Below are positions 7,935 to 16,482 of a stretch of 64,000 bases of DNA, piece by piece. Below the pieces are notes generated by a model that was not told the DNA's origin, did no database searches, and saw nothing but the letters and a program-made list of their open reading frames with translations. How positions within the stretch are numbered: position 1 is the first letter of the stretch; the number at the start of each line of letters is the position of its first letter. The translations under genes were made by a program, and so were the position numbers. Source of the stretch: Paenibacillus pabuli NBRC 13638 (lineage in GTDB: Bacteria; Bacillota; Bacilli; Paenibacillales; Paenibacillaceae). Location of the stretch: positions 94,074 through 158,073 of the forward strand of contig NZ_BCNM01000019.1 of NCBI RefSeq assembly GCF_001514495.1. Direction: 5' to 3'.

Positions 7935-9698
7935 TTATACGTAAGGTTCTGCAACCCAGTGACCTTTGGAAACCTCAATCAATTGAGCATTCTGCAGGTT
8001 GTATGGATCATTTGCAGGACCACCAGATCCATTTTTAATTGCTTGTTCTTCCGGCAGTAAAATGCGACGTTTGCTCGCTTCTACTTCCGGATCAGGTACA
8101 GGAATCGCAGACAGCAATGTTTTGGTGTAAGGGTGAATCGGATTAGCATAAAGTTCTTCACTCTCTGCCAACTCCACCACTTTACCCATGTACATAACAG
8201 CAACACGGTCACTGATATGCTTAACCATGGACAAGTCATGCGCAATGAACAGGTATGTCAAGCCGAGGCGCTGCTGAAGTTCTTCAAGCAAACTAACGAC
8301 CTGAGCCTGAATGGAGACGTCCAATGCAGATAATGGCTCGTCACAGATGATGAATTTAGGGTCTACAGCCAATGCACGGGCAATCCCGATCCGTTGTCTT
8401 TGACCACCTGAGAATTCATGTGGATAACGAAGTGCATGGCTCGGATTCAGACCTACCAGATCCAGCAGTTCCTCAACACGTCTCTTCCGCTCTGTCCGAC
8501 TTGATGCCAGACCATGAATATCGAGGGATTCACCGATAATATCCATAACGTTGAAACGTGGGTTCAAGGATGCATAAGGATCCTGGAAAATCATCTGCAT
8601 ATCTTTACGCATTTCTTTCATTTTGCGTGGGGAAAGCTTATAGATATCTGTTCCGTTAAAGTTAACGTTTCCGCCTGTTGGCTCATAAAGGCGAAGAATC
8701 GTGCGGCCTGTTGTGGATTTACCACATCCAGATTCCCCTACAACTCCAAGTGTTTCGCCTTCAAAAATATCAAAGCTAACATCATTAACCGCTTTGAGAA
8801 TGTTGCCTTTACCCAAATTGAAGTATTGCTTCAGGTTCTTCACTTGAACAAGCGGCTTGTTGGCACCTTTGATAATACCAACTGGAGTAGGCTTTTCTTT
8901 CTTAGGCTCGTCCAGACGAGGAAGAGCATTCAGCAATTTAATCGTGTATGGATGTTGAGGATTACTGAAGATTTCGGCAGTTGTTCCCGTTTCAACAACT
9001 TCGCCTTCCTTCATAACAACAACACGGTCACACATTCCTGCGACTACTCCAAGGTCATGCGTGATAAGCATGATCGAAGTTCCGAGCCTTTGCTGCATGT
9101 CCTTCATAACATCCAAAATTTGTGCCTGAATCGTTACGTCGAGTGCAGTTGTTGGTTCATCCGCAATCAGCAGGGATGGACGGCATGCCAAGGCAATCGC
9201 AATCATAGCACGTTGGCGCATACCACCGGAAAATTGGTGCGGGTAATGGTTCATACGCGCTTCCGCATTTTTGATGCCTACAAGTTCCAGCATTTCCAAT
9301 GCGCTTTTTTCGGCTTCTTTTTTGGACATATTCTGATGCTTGCGCAGTACCTCGGTAATTTGTTTACCAATTTTGATGGTAGGATTCAAAGAAGTCATTG
9401 GATCCTGGAAGATCATGCCGATATCTTTACCACGGATGGCTTCCATCTGTTTATCTGTCTTATTCAGCAGGTCCTGCCCGTGAAAAGTAATCTCTCCGCT
9501 TTTGACCTTCGAAGGCGGGGAGGGAATCAATTTCATGATGGTTTGGGCAGTAACACTCTTACCACTACCAGATTCACCTACGATTCCCAGCGTCTCTCCC
9601 TTGCCAAGTTCAAAACTCACATTTTTAACGGCATCAAATTCACCAGAACGCGTCGTAAATGACACACTCAAGTCTTTGACTGTTAAAATCGGCTCCAT
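7935..9698 (-). CDS. Oligopeptide ABC transporter, fused OppD-OppF ATPase
   Basis: One 587-residue protein carries both nucleotide-binding domains of a peptide importer. Domain 1 has Walker A GESGSGKSVT at 41-50, signature FSGGMRQR at 156-163 and Walker B LLIADEPT at 176-183. Domain 2 has Walker A GESGCGKSTT at 321-330, signature FSGGQRQR at 429-436 and Walker B FIICDEP at 449-455. Both end with the oligopeptide-type C-terminal element (HPYT). Opp and Dpp systems usually encode these as two genes; the fused layout resembles GsiA or YejF. The ATG at 9698 follows AGGAGGTGG. It is the last gene of the oppABC-(DF) operon and supplies the energy for uptake. Confidence 0.93.
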   Translation of the reverse strand: MEPILTVKDLSVSFTTRSGEFDAVKNVSFELGKGETLGIVGESGSGKSVTAQTIMKLIPSPPSKVKSGEITFHGQDLLNKTDKQMEAIRGKDIGMIFQDPMTSLNPTIKIGKQITEVLRKHQNMSKKEAEKSALEMLELVGIKNAEARMNHYPHQFSGGMRQRAMIAIALACRPSLLIADEPTTALDVTIQAQILDVMKDMQQRLGTSIMLITHDLGVVAGMCDRVVVMKEGEVVETGTTAEIFSNPQHPYTIKLLNALPRLDEPKKEKPTPVGIIKGANKPLVQVKNLKQYFNLGKGNILKAVNDVSFDIFEGETLGVVGESGCGKSTTGRTILRLYEPTGGNVNFNGTDIYKLSPRKMKEMRKDMQMIFQDPYASLNPRFNVMDIIGESLDIHGLASSRTERKRRVEELLDLVGLNPSHALRYPHEFSGGQRQRIGIARALAVDPKFIICDEPLSALDVSIQAQVVSLLEELQQRLGLTYLFIAHDLSMVKHISDRVAVMYMGKVVELAESEELYANPIHPYTKTLLSAIPVPDPEVEASKRRILLPEEQAIKNGSGGPANDPYNLQNAQLIEVSKGHWVAEPYV

Positions 9699-9715
9699 AA
9701 TCCCACCTCCTATTT

Positions 9716-10642
9716 CTATTTACGTAATTTCGGATCAAGCGCGTCGCGCAAGCCGTCACCAAGCAAGTTAAATGCGAGCATTGTCATAACCATCAAACCT
9801 GCAGGGAACCACATCCGCCAAGGATACAGCGTCCAGCCAGTAAGTGCATCATTGATCATAGATCCAAGAGAGGATTTAGGTGCAGATACACCCAATCCGA
9901 GGAAGCTCAAAAATGCTTCTGCGAAGATGGCATTTGGGATGGACAACGTCAATGTAACGAGAATCGGTCCGACAGCATTTGGCAACAAATGACGGAAGAG
10001 CTGACGTCCAGTGCTTGCGCCCATGGAACGAGCAGCAAGGATAAAGTCTCTGTTTTTGAGTTGCATAATCTCACCACGGACAATCCAGGACATACTGATC
10101 CAGCCTGTGATGGTAAGTGCAATGATAATCGTTGTCAGACTTGGCTCCAATACAACCAGCAACAAGATAACAACGAGCATGTAAGGCAGGGAGTATAGGA
10201 TCTCGGAGAACTTGTTCATGATGCCGTCAACACGCCCACCGTAGAAGCCCATAATTGCTCCATAAATTACACCGATGACAAGGTCAATTAAAGCAGCAGC
10301 CAAACCTACAGTAAGAGATACACGTGCACCTACCCAGGTTCTTACCCATACATCACGACCCAATTCATCTGTCCCAAACCAGTGTTCTGCACTCGGAGCA
10401 GCATTGGCATTCAACAAATCATTGGAATAATAATTATAACTTGAGAACAACGAAGTTGGACCAATCATAGAGAAAATGACAACAAGGACTAGAACAGCCA
10501 AACTAATCATAGCGGCCTTGTTGGTTGCAAGTCTATACATAGCGTCTTTGAATAGCGATACACTCTCTTGCGATTTCAACGCTGCCTGACTATCCAGGCC
10601 TGTGTTCGCCGTTTCATTATTGTTGTTATTCGTGCCAGACAA
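9716..10642 (-). CDS. oppC: Oligopeptide ABC transporter permease OppC/DppC
   Basis: This 308-residue inner-membrane permease has a soluble N-terminus with an NNNNN tract at about 5-9, a first membrane helix near 44-64, and a C-terminal block of about five helices. The coupling EAA loop (ILAARSMGAS) and the family segment HWFGTDELGRDV are visible. The start is TTG at 10642, seven bases after AAGGGGG and two bases after the oppB stop, so translation is probably coupled. With OppB it forms the translocation pore for peptides delivered by the OppA-like lipoprotein. Confidence 0.92.
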   Translation of the reverse strand: MSGTNNNNNETANTGLDSQAALKSQESVSLFKDAMYRLATNKAAMISLAVLVLVVIFSMIGPTSLFSSYNYYSNDLLNANAAPSAEHWFGTDELGRDVWVRTWVGARVSLTVGLAAALIDLVIGVIYGAIMGFYGGRVDGIMNKFSEILYSLPYMLVVILLLVVLEPSLTTIIIALTITGWISMSWIVRGEIMQLKNRDFILAARSMGASTGRQLFRHLLPNAVGPILVTLTLSIPNAIFAEAFLSFLGLGVSAPKSSLGSMINDALTGWTLYPWRMWFPAGLMVMTMLAFNLLGDGLRDALDPKLRK

Positions 10643-10644
10643 CG

Positions 10645-11577
10645 TTATGCCCCCTTCCGGCTTTCCAGCTTAATTCTAGGATCGATCAGCACGTAAGCAA
10701 TATCCGTCAGGAAACGTGCAAGCATCAAGAGAATACCATAGAAGATTGTAATCCCCATAATCATCGTATAATCACGATTCGTAATACTTTCTACGAATAC
10801 TTTACCAATCCCGCCAATATTAAAGATCTGTTCAATAACAACGGAACCTGTAATAATATTCGCTGTCATCGGACCAACATAAGTAACGACTGGCAGAATA
10901 CCGTTCCGTAAAACGTGTTTAAACATGATAGCAGGCCATTTCAAACCTTTGGCTTTGGCTGTTTTGATGTAATCCGCATGCAACACTTCCAACATGCTTG
11001 AACGCGTCAAACGTGCGATAAAGGCAATTGGTGATGCAGACAGTGCTGCAACTGGAAGCACATAGTCAAGCGGACCATCGAAGCCCATAACGTTAAACCA
11101 GCCGAGCTTGAAAGCAAAAAGATATTGCAATAGTGATGCAAGCAAGAAGCTTGGAACAGCGATTCCTATGACAGCGAGGATCATCGTAATATCATCAATC
11201 AACTTGCGATGGTACACTGCGGCAAGAAGCCCCAACAAGACCCCCACAATAATGGAGATAATAATCGCAAAAATTCCCAGCTTCAGTGATGCTGTAAACG
11301 TCTGAGTGATCATACCAGATACATCTTGATTCAGGTATTTCATAGAAACCCCGAAATCACCTTTGATGATTCCACCCATATACTTCAGGTATTGTTCATA
11401 CATCGGTTTGTCCAAACCATACTTCACTTCCAAAAGTGCCCGGATTTCAGGTGATACTTTTTTCTCGGATGTAAAAGGGTCACCCGGAATGGCCTTCATG
11501 AGGAAGAAGGTTGCTGATGCGAGTATGAAAAGCGATAGCAGCATAAATAGCAGTTTTTTCAGCACGTACTTAACCAA
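10645..11577 (-). CDS. oppB: Oligopeptide ABC transporter permease OppB/DppB
   Basis: This 310-residue permease starts MVKYVLKKLLFMLLSL. I chose the TTG at 11577 because GGAGGTG lies nine bases upstream and the product then begins like other OppB proteins. A longer in-frame extension to 11727 runs through the intercistronic hairpin and has no ribosome site. Six membrane helices are expected. The family motif GDPF near residue 30 and the coupling loop (DYIKTAKAKGL) are visible. It pairs with OppC immediately downstream. Confidence 0.92.
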   Translation of the reverse strand: MVKYVLKKLLFMLLSLFILASATFFLMKAIPGDPFTSEKKVSPEIRALLEVKYGLDKPMYEQYLKYMGGIIKGDFGVSMKYLNQDVSGMITQTFTASLKLGIFAIIISIIVGVLLGLLAAVYHRKLIDDITMILAVIGIAVPSFLLASLLQYLFAFKLGWFNVMGFDGPLDYVLPVAALSASPIAFIARLTRSSMLEVLHADYIKTAKAKGLKWPAIMFKHVLRNGILPVVTYVGPMTANIITGSVVIEQIFNIGGIGKVFVESITNRDYTMIMGITIFYGILLMLARFLTDIAYVLIDPRIKLESRKGA

Positions 11578-11697
11578 CCCTTGCACACCTCCACAAACAA
11601 TATTTTGTATACAAATCGATTGTAGAATTAGACATGAATAATGTCCAATCCATTTATCGGAAATTTCAAGAATTATAAGGAAAATCGGTGCACATAC

Positions 11698-11739
11698 AAA
11701 AAAATCGGGATATATATGGAATTCCACATATATATCCCG
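11698..11739 (-). terminator. Intercistronic terminator/attenuator between oppA and oppB
   Basis: A perfect 13-bp inverted repeat (CGGGATATATATG / CATATATATCCCG, 11706-11739) has an 8-nt loop and is followed on the minus strand by seven T. It lies after the oppA stop and before oppB. Partial termination here would give more binding protein than permease, a common pattern in importer operons. Confidence 0.85.
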
Positions 11740-11766
11740 AAGTAATCATATAGACTTCAGAACAAC

Positions 11767-13464
11767 TTATTTCTCTTCCAAATATGCACGAGTGAAGTCA
11801 ATAGCTCCACTGAAATCAAGTTGTACGCCTTTCAAGTAAGGCTTAGTCAAAGATACGTTAGTGTAGTAATAGATCGGCAATACGCCCATTTCATCTTGAA
11901 CCAGAATTTTCTCAGCGTCAGCAAATGCAGCCATACGGGCAGCTGGGTCAGCAGATTTCACAGTTTCTTTAACATCTTTGTCATACTGTTCGTTGCTGAA
12001 TTTGGGATCATTGTTTGTGTTTCCAGTAGTCCACATTTCCAAGAAGTTGTACGGATCGTTATAGTCTGCAGACCAGCCCGCACGAGCCACTTGGAAGTTT
12101 TGGTTTTGACGGTTCTCAAGGAATACGCCCCACTCTTGGTTTTCCGTTTTCACGTCAACACCAAGGTTTTTCTTCCACATGTCAGCAACGGCAAGAGCGA
12201 TTTTCGCATGATTGTCACTAGTGTTGTAGATCAAAGTTACTGCAGGCAATGTTGTGTAGCCTTCTTCTTTCATACCTTCAGCAAGCAATTTCTTAGCTTC
12301 GTCCACATTTTCAGTGAAGTAGTCGTCTTTGTGCTCATCACGGAACTCGCCTTTTTCACCGCGAATACCTGGAGGTACAAAGCCGAATGCAGGAATTTGT
12401 CCACCTTGTGTTACTTTGTCAACAATCAGCTGACGCTCGATTGACATTGCAAAAGCTTTACGGATTTTAGCATTGTTGAATGGAGCTTCATTAACGTTGA
12501 ACAGGTAGTAATACGTACTTGCAATACCTGTTGCTTTGAATTCGTCTGGCAATTCCGCTTTTACAGAAGGAATTTGGTCAGTTGGAATCTCACCATTTGG
12601 ATTACCTGTATAGTCCAATTGTCCCGACTTATAAGCTTGCAGTTCGGAAGCACTGCTGCTTGTCAGGGACATGTTGATTTCAGACAACTTGATATCGGAA
12701 GCTGCATGGTAGCCTTCGTTTTTCTTCACAACAATTTTTTGACCTTTAGCGTATTGATCCATTGTGAATGGTCCGTTAACGATCATGTTTTTGTAGTCTG
12801 TGAAGAATTTGTCATTCGTGTCAGCAGACTTGTGTACTGGGTAGTATGTGTAGAATGCTGTCAGACCCAAGAAGTAAGGTGTCGGGTTTTCCAACGTTAC
12901 TTCCAGCGTGTGCTCGTCAGTAGCTTTAACACCTACTTGAGAGAAATCTGTGATTTTAGTACCTTTATATTTTTCGTCTTTGCTCAGGTTGTAACCCTCA
13001 GCACCTTTGATATAGTACAATTGGTAAGCGTATGGAGAAGCTGTTTCCGGTTTCAAAGCACGTTCCCAAGAACGTACAAAGTCTTCGGCAGTGATTGCGT
13101 CACCATTGCTCCATTTTGCATCCGGGTTTAGGTTGAAGGTGTATTTCAATCCGTCTGGAGAAATAACCCAGTCTTTAGCAACGCCCGCAGCTTCTTTGCC
13201 ATCAGCGTCGATACGAACAAGACCTTCATACAAGAATTTCAGAACAGTGTTGGTTTGGCTGTCTTTTGCTTGAGCCGGGTCCAACGTAGGAGGTTCAGCT
13301 GTCAGGTTAATTTTCAGCACTTGATCTTTTGCGAGACCATTGCTCTCGCCTGCAGAACCAGTATCGGTGTTACCTGTGCCTTCGTTTTTCGATCCGCACG
13401 CTGCAAGTACGGTACCGAACGCCAAAATCAGCGTCAAAAGGACTAATAGACTTTTCCTTTTCAT
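11767..13464 (-). CDS. oppA: Oligopeptide-binding lipoprotein (OppA/DppE family)
   Basis: This 565-residue extracellular solute-binding protein (family 5) captures peptides for the OppBC pore. The signal peptide ends in lipobox LAAC, with Cys23 as the lipidated residue. A Gly/Ser/Thr/Asn-rich linker follows, then the SBP_bac_5 fold with LTAEPPTLDPAQAKD near the mature N-terminus and the ITAEDFVRSWERALKPETASPYA block near 120-145. The ATG at 13464 has a GGGGGAA site. It is the first gene of the operon; a TATAAT lies about 50 bp upstream, but I could not pair it with a good -35. The real substrate (oligopeptide, murein peptide or signal peptide) cannot be told from sequence. Confidence 0.93.
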   Translation of the reverse strand: MKRKSLLVLLTLILAFGTVLAACGSKNEGTGNTDTGSAGESNGLAKDQVLKINLTAEPPTLDPAQAKDSQTNTVLKFLYEGLVRIDADGKEAAGVAKDWVISPDGLKYTFNLNPDAKWSNGDAITAEDFVRSWERALKPETASPYAYQLYYIKGAEGYNLSKDEKYKGTKITDFSQVGVKATDEHTLEVTLENPTPYFLGLTAFYTYYPVHKSADTNDKFFTDYKNMIVNGPFTMDQYAKGQKIVVKKNEGYHAASDIKLSEINMSLTSSSASELQAYKSGQLDYTGNPNGEIPTDQIPSVKAELPDEFKATGIASTYYYLFNVNEAPFNNAKIRKAFAMSIERQLIVDKVTQGGQIPAFGFVPPGIRGEKGEFRDEHKDDYFTENVDEAKKLLAEGMKEEGYTTLPAVTLIYNTSDNHAKIALAVADMWKKNLGVDVKTENQEWGVFLENRQNQNFQVARAGWSADYNDPYNFLEMWTTGNTNNDPKFSNEQYDKDVKETVKSADPAARMAAFADAEKILVQDEMGVLPIYYYTNVSLTKPYLKGVQLDFSGAIDFTRAYLEEK

Positions 13465-13523
13465 CTAACACGTTCCCCCTAAATTGATATGGTTTATGTT
13501 TATAGATTATACAACCACCGGTC

Positions 13524-13558
13524 AAAAAAATCTACATTACTTTTTCAGAAAGTAATGT
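13524..13558 (-). terminator. Terminator after the DUF3397 gene
   Basis: ACATTACTTT and AAAGTAATGT form a perfect 10-bp stem with a short loop, followed on the minus strand by AGATTTTTTT. It separates panE/DUF3397 from the opp operon. Confidence 0.9.
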
Positions 13559-13615
13559 TTTTTTCAGTATTCGACAAAATCGACACATTTTTTAGCCTTT
13601 TTACGTTATGTATCC

Positions 13616-13990
13616 TCACATCTGTTTCATGAAGTATCTAAATAATCCAAATATAGTAAACAAAACATACCCAAAACTCATCATTACAAACGCCATGCGC
13701 CAAACGGCCCGGAACATTCTACCCCCATCAACCTTTCCTTTTAGGCGATTTTGGGCACCTCCGATAAATCCAAGGGCTATTAGTATGAGTATAAGCGTTA
13801 AATAAAATCCGAAATTCGAATCAAATGTTAAGTTGAATAACGCCGAAACAGAGAAAATAAGAAATACTGTCGTCACATCCATTGCAGATCGCAGCGCTAC
13901 TCGCTTATCTTTCTTCCACCCGTACATGATCCAGTAAACAAGTAAAAAGGGAAAAAACGGCAGTATGCTCAGCACAATAAAAAATCCCAT
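13616..13990 (-). CDS. DUF3397-type small membrane protein
   Basis: This 124-residue protein has about four hydrophobic helices (near 3-22, 37-53, 59-77 and 98-118) with a positively charged loop (RLKGKVDGGRMFRAVWR) before the last. It looks like the DUF3397 family of Bacillales membrane proteins, whose function is unknown. I start it at the ATG at 13990, which overlaps the panE stop (TGATG) and has AAGGAG seven bases upstream. The overlap suggests translational coupling with panE. Family assignment is from memory of the pattern and is moderate. Confidence 0.6.
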   Translation of the reverse strand: MGFFIVLSILPFFPFLLVYWIMYGWKKDKRVALRSAMDVTTVFLIFSVSALFNLTFDSNFGFYLTLILILIALGFIGGAQNRLKGKVDGGRMFRAVWRMAFVMMSFGYVLFTIFGLFRYFMKQM

Positions 13991-14961
13991 CAACTCACTC
14001 CTTCCGGTTGCATGCCTTCAATCAGATGAAGCAGTAATTCATGCATCGGAGCTGTCAAGCCACACCGACGCGCCATGCTTACAATTTGCCCGTTAATGGA
14101 TTGGACCTCTGTCTGTCTTCCATTTAAAACATCCGATAACATGGAGGAAGTATTTGAGGCTGTGGAATGACAAACAGAGAGGATTTGCTCCCATACATCC
14201 ACGTCCAAAACGATTCCGCTTGTTTCATATATCACCATTGCCTCGTCGTATAACTGACGCATCAACACGATTCGTTCATTCTTCGTGATTAACTCACCGT
14301 TCGGTATACGCCACAGCGCAGTAAGAGGGTTAATGACAGCGTTGATTAACAGTTTTCTGTATATCAGCTTATCGATTTCATTCGACACTGTACAGTCAAA
14401 TCCTGCCTGCTGCAAAAGTCCCGTTAAATGAATTAACTCATCCTGATCCGTCGAAGTTGGAGAGGCAGGACTTCCATTTGCACTTTTGCCCACCCAAGTC
14501 TCTCCACTGCCTGCCCTGATGACCCTGCCTTGCTCACGTTTTGCACCTTCAGTGGTTATGACACTCCATATATTGCAATGCGGCATACCCAAGTGTAAGT
14601 CCTCCAAATGCCCTATCCCGTTTTGAAAACATGCAATGTTCAGGGGTTTGGTATTCAAGGTCCCTAATTCACGAATGACATCATGTATCGCCGTCTGCTT
14701 CACCATTAAAAGCAGCCATTCCCCAGGTAACTGTTCAAAGTGGCCTCGTCTTCTGGATAATGCTTTAATCTCATCGGCCTGAATCAGGCTGGGAGGAATG
14801 GGCTGGATTCTCTCCCCCTCGATCACTTTAAATCCTTCTCTATTCAGTTTCGCTGCCTGTTCAGCCGTTCTGGTCCAGAATCGAACCTCGTATCCTGCAG
14901 CCAGAAGTTTCCCTCCATACAAAAGACCCAGCGACCCCGCTCCTACAACGTCAATGATCAT
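13990..14961 (-). CDS. panE: 2-dehydropantoate 2-reductase
   Basis: This 323-residue NADPH-dependent ketopantoate reductase makes pantoate for vitamin B5 and coenzyme A. The N-terminal Rossmann motif GAGSLG is at 7-12, followed by RFWTRT for cofactor phosphate recognition. The catalytic lysine lies in LLMVKQT. The C-terminal helical domain carries INAVINPLTALWRIPNGEL, the family's substrate-binding block. Length matches PanE (about 300). Upstream is the RsfA-like regulator; in B. subtilis ylbO(rsfA), ylbQ(panE) and bshC are close neighbours, so the order is partly conserved. Confidence 0.92.
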   Translation of the reverse strand: MIIDVVGAGSLGLLYGGKLLAAGYEVRFWTRTAEQAAKLNREGFKVIEGERIQPIPPSLIQADEIKALSRRRGHFEQLPGEWLLLMVKQTAIHDVIRELGTLNTKPLNIACFQNGIGHLEDLHLGMPHCNIWSVITTEGAKREQGRVIRAGSGETWVGKSANGSPASPTSTDQDELIHLTGLLQQAGFDCTVSNEIDKLIYRKLLINAVINPLTALWRIPNGELITKNERIVLMRQLYDEAMVIYETSGIVLDVDVWEQILSVCHSTASNTSSMLSDVLNGRQTEVQSINGQIVSMARRCGLTAPMHELLLHLIEGMQPEGVS

Positions 14962-15021
14962 GCAGCATCCCTACCTCTGCTCAAAAGTGCTTTCATATAT
15001 AATAGAACAAAAACAGCAAAC

Positions 15022-15066
15022 AAAAAACCCGTCATTCCTGCCGTTATATAACGAAGGTGTGACGGG
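15022..15066 (-). terminator. Terminator after the rsfA-like gene
   Basis: Outer stem CCCGTCA/TGACGGG (15028-15066) encloses an inner palindrome CGTTATATAACG. Six T follow on the minus strand. Confidence 0.8.
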
Positions 15067-15103
15067 CCCTAATCTAATACAGAGAATCAAACACATGTTG
15101 TTG

Positions 15104-15754
15104 TTATTCAATTCGTTCCAGGTTTCCGTTGGCATCCATTTTGAATCTTGTTTTGAGCTCTTCTTCCTCTTCTGTCAAAAATGCAAGTCTGCGAGCGCGA
15201 TCCATAATCTGGATCAATGCTTTATAATCGTCATTCACCACACGATAGTCTGTCTGCACTTCATTTACTTCCTTGGACAGCCGATCATTCTCGCAGCGAA
15301 GTTCATGAAGTTCATCCTCTTTTTCCCGCAGTTCCTTTTCAAGCATCTTAAGCTGGCGACTATTCTCCTGGACTGTACCCTTCCATTGGCGCAAGAAACG
15401 AATTACCGCATCAATGGAAAGCGAGTCTTCCGAGATTCCATCTGCCTTGTACAGATTATCTTCTGTATCCAATGTGGACAATGCTGCTACCTGTGGTCCA
15501 AGCAAAGCAGGCTGTTTGCGAAGATAGCTTCGTTTTTGACGTTGAGCCTTGGCATTGCTAATAGCAGACTCATACTTTTTACGCACACAACTGTTCCAGC
15601 GAAAACCGCAAGCGGCAGAAGTTCTGCCTATTTTTTCGCCTACCTCTTCAAAAGCAGCCAGTTGTGTGCTCCCTTCCCGAATATGACGCAAAGTAACCTC
15701 TGCCAATATCAAATCATCCTCTGTACTCCAAGCATCCTGTCTCACTGCAGTCAT
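15104..15754 (-). CDS. rsfA: RsfA-family prespore-type transcription factor (Myb/SANT-like)
   Basis: This 216-residue DNA-binding protein has an N-terminal Myb/SANT-like domain (about 1-70) with the tryptophan pattern WSTEDDLILAE...GFRWNSCVRKKY. A basic stretch (AQRQKRSYLRKQ) comes next, then a linker and a long coiled coil at about 125-200. It resembles RsfA/YlbO, which tunes sigma-F and sigma-G genes in the B. subtilis prespore. I start it at the ATG at 15754, nine bases after AGGAGGG; a longer frame to 15841 lacks a ribosome site. Neighbouring panE supports the call. Confidence 0.85.
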   Translation of the reverse strand: MTAVRQDAWSTEDDLILAEVTLRHIREGSTQLAAFEEVGEKIGRTSAACGFRWNSCVRKKYESAISNAKAQRQKRSYLRKQPALLGPQVAALSTLDTEDNLYKADGISEDSLSIDAVIRFLRQWKGTVQENSRQLKMLEKELREKEDELHELRCENDRLSKEVNEVQTDYRVVNDDYKALIQIMDRARRLAFLTEEEEELKTRFKMDANGNLERIE

Positions 15755-15992
15755 GCTATAATACCCTCCTAACAACATCCTAAAATAACCGTCCCCATGA
15801 CCGATTGCCGGCCTGCGAATTAGGTATAAAAGCTGCTTCATTCATTCTTATGCCTCTCATAGAGTTCATAGAATTGATTTCATACTAAAATGTATTTCCA
15901 CATTTATGTGCGCTCATACGTTACATATGCAAAACAGACCACACTTTAATTCATTCCATCAAAAAAAGAATTCGCTTTCATATCCAATTTTG

Positions 15993-16021
15993 TTTACACC
16001 TTTTTCCTTTCCCGGTATAAT
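15993..16021 (+). promoter_or_regulatory. Sigma-A promoter for the DUF2626 gene
   Basis: TTTACA (15993-15998) and TATAAT (16016-16021) are separated by exactly 17 bp. The GTG start lies 47 bp downstream. The rest of the 15755-16067 gap is AT-rich and shows no open frame I can support. Confidence 0.85.
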
Positions 16022-16067
16022 GTTGTGTAGACAATCTATGATCGTACATAGGAGAGGAGGACTTACC

Positions 16068-16304
16068 GTGGCGCGCATGTTTCGGGTACTCGGGTTCTTC
16101 ACGCTTGCGATTGGCCTGATGGCTTTTGCGGGAGACCTAGTCGAAATGGCCTTGCTTTTTTTCCTGCAGACTGCGTTTTTTGTCATTTTGGGATACTTGA
16201 AATTTACCGAACGAACGTACATATTGCTCTTCTGGGGTTATATGATCGTGACATTCACAGGGTTCAGCTACTGGACCGTATTCCAAATGGATTTGCCGCT
16301 CTAA
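16068..16304 (+). CDS. DUF2626-like small membrane protein (YqgY type)
   Basis: This 78-residue hydrophobic protein begins MARMFRVLGFF and has two or three membrane helices. The RMFRVLGF start and the FLQTAFFVILGYLKFTER centre match my recollection of the DUF2626 family (B. subtilis YqgY), whose function is unknown. The start is GTG at 16068, seven bases after GGAGAGGAGG; a longer upstream frame has no ribosome site. It has its own promoter and terminator, so it is monocistronic. Confidence 0.7.
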   Translation: MARMFRVLGFFTLAIGLMAFAGDLVEMALLFFLQTAFFVILGYLKFTERTYILLFWGYMIVTFTGFSYWTVFQMDLPL

Positions 16305-16321
16305 TCCGCCAGCAGCATCAA

Positions 16322-16352
16322 AGCGATCCGGCTACAGTCGGGTTGCTTTTTT
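16322..16352 (+). terminator. Terminator after the DUF2626 gene
   Basis: AGCGATCCG pairs with CGGGTTGCT (9 bp with two G-U pairs), followed by six T. Confidence 0.85.
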
Positions 16353-16482
16353 GTTTTTTCAGATGAAACGATTGTTCTTTTGTGTTATGTAACCACTAAG
16401 GATATTTCACGTATTTGTTTCATATATTGTCTGAAAGAGATAGCCTGTACCTCAGATATTCGAACCGAAAGGAGAATGATTG

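Noticed and set aside
8514..9662. Long plus-strand open frame opposite the fused opp ATPase gene
   Set aside because: Shadow of a conserved coding sequence; no ribosome site, biased composition.
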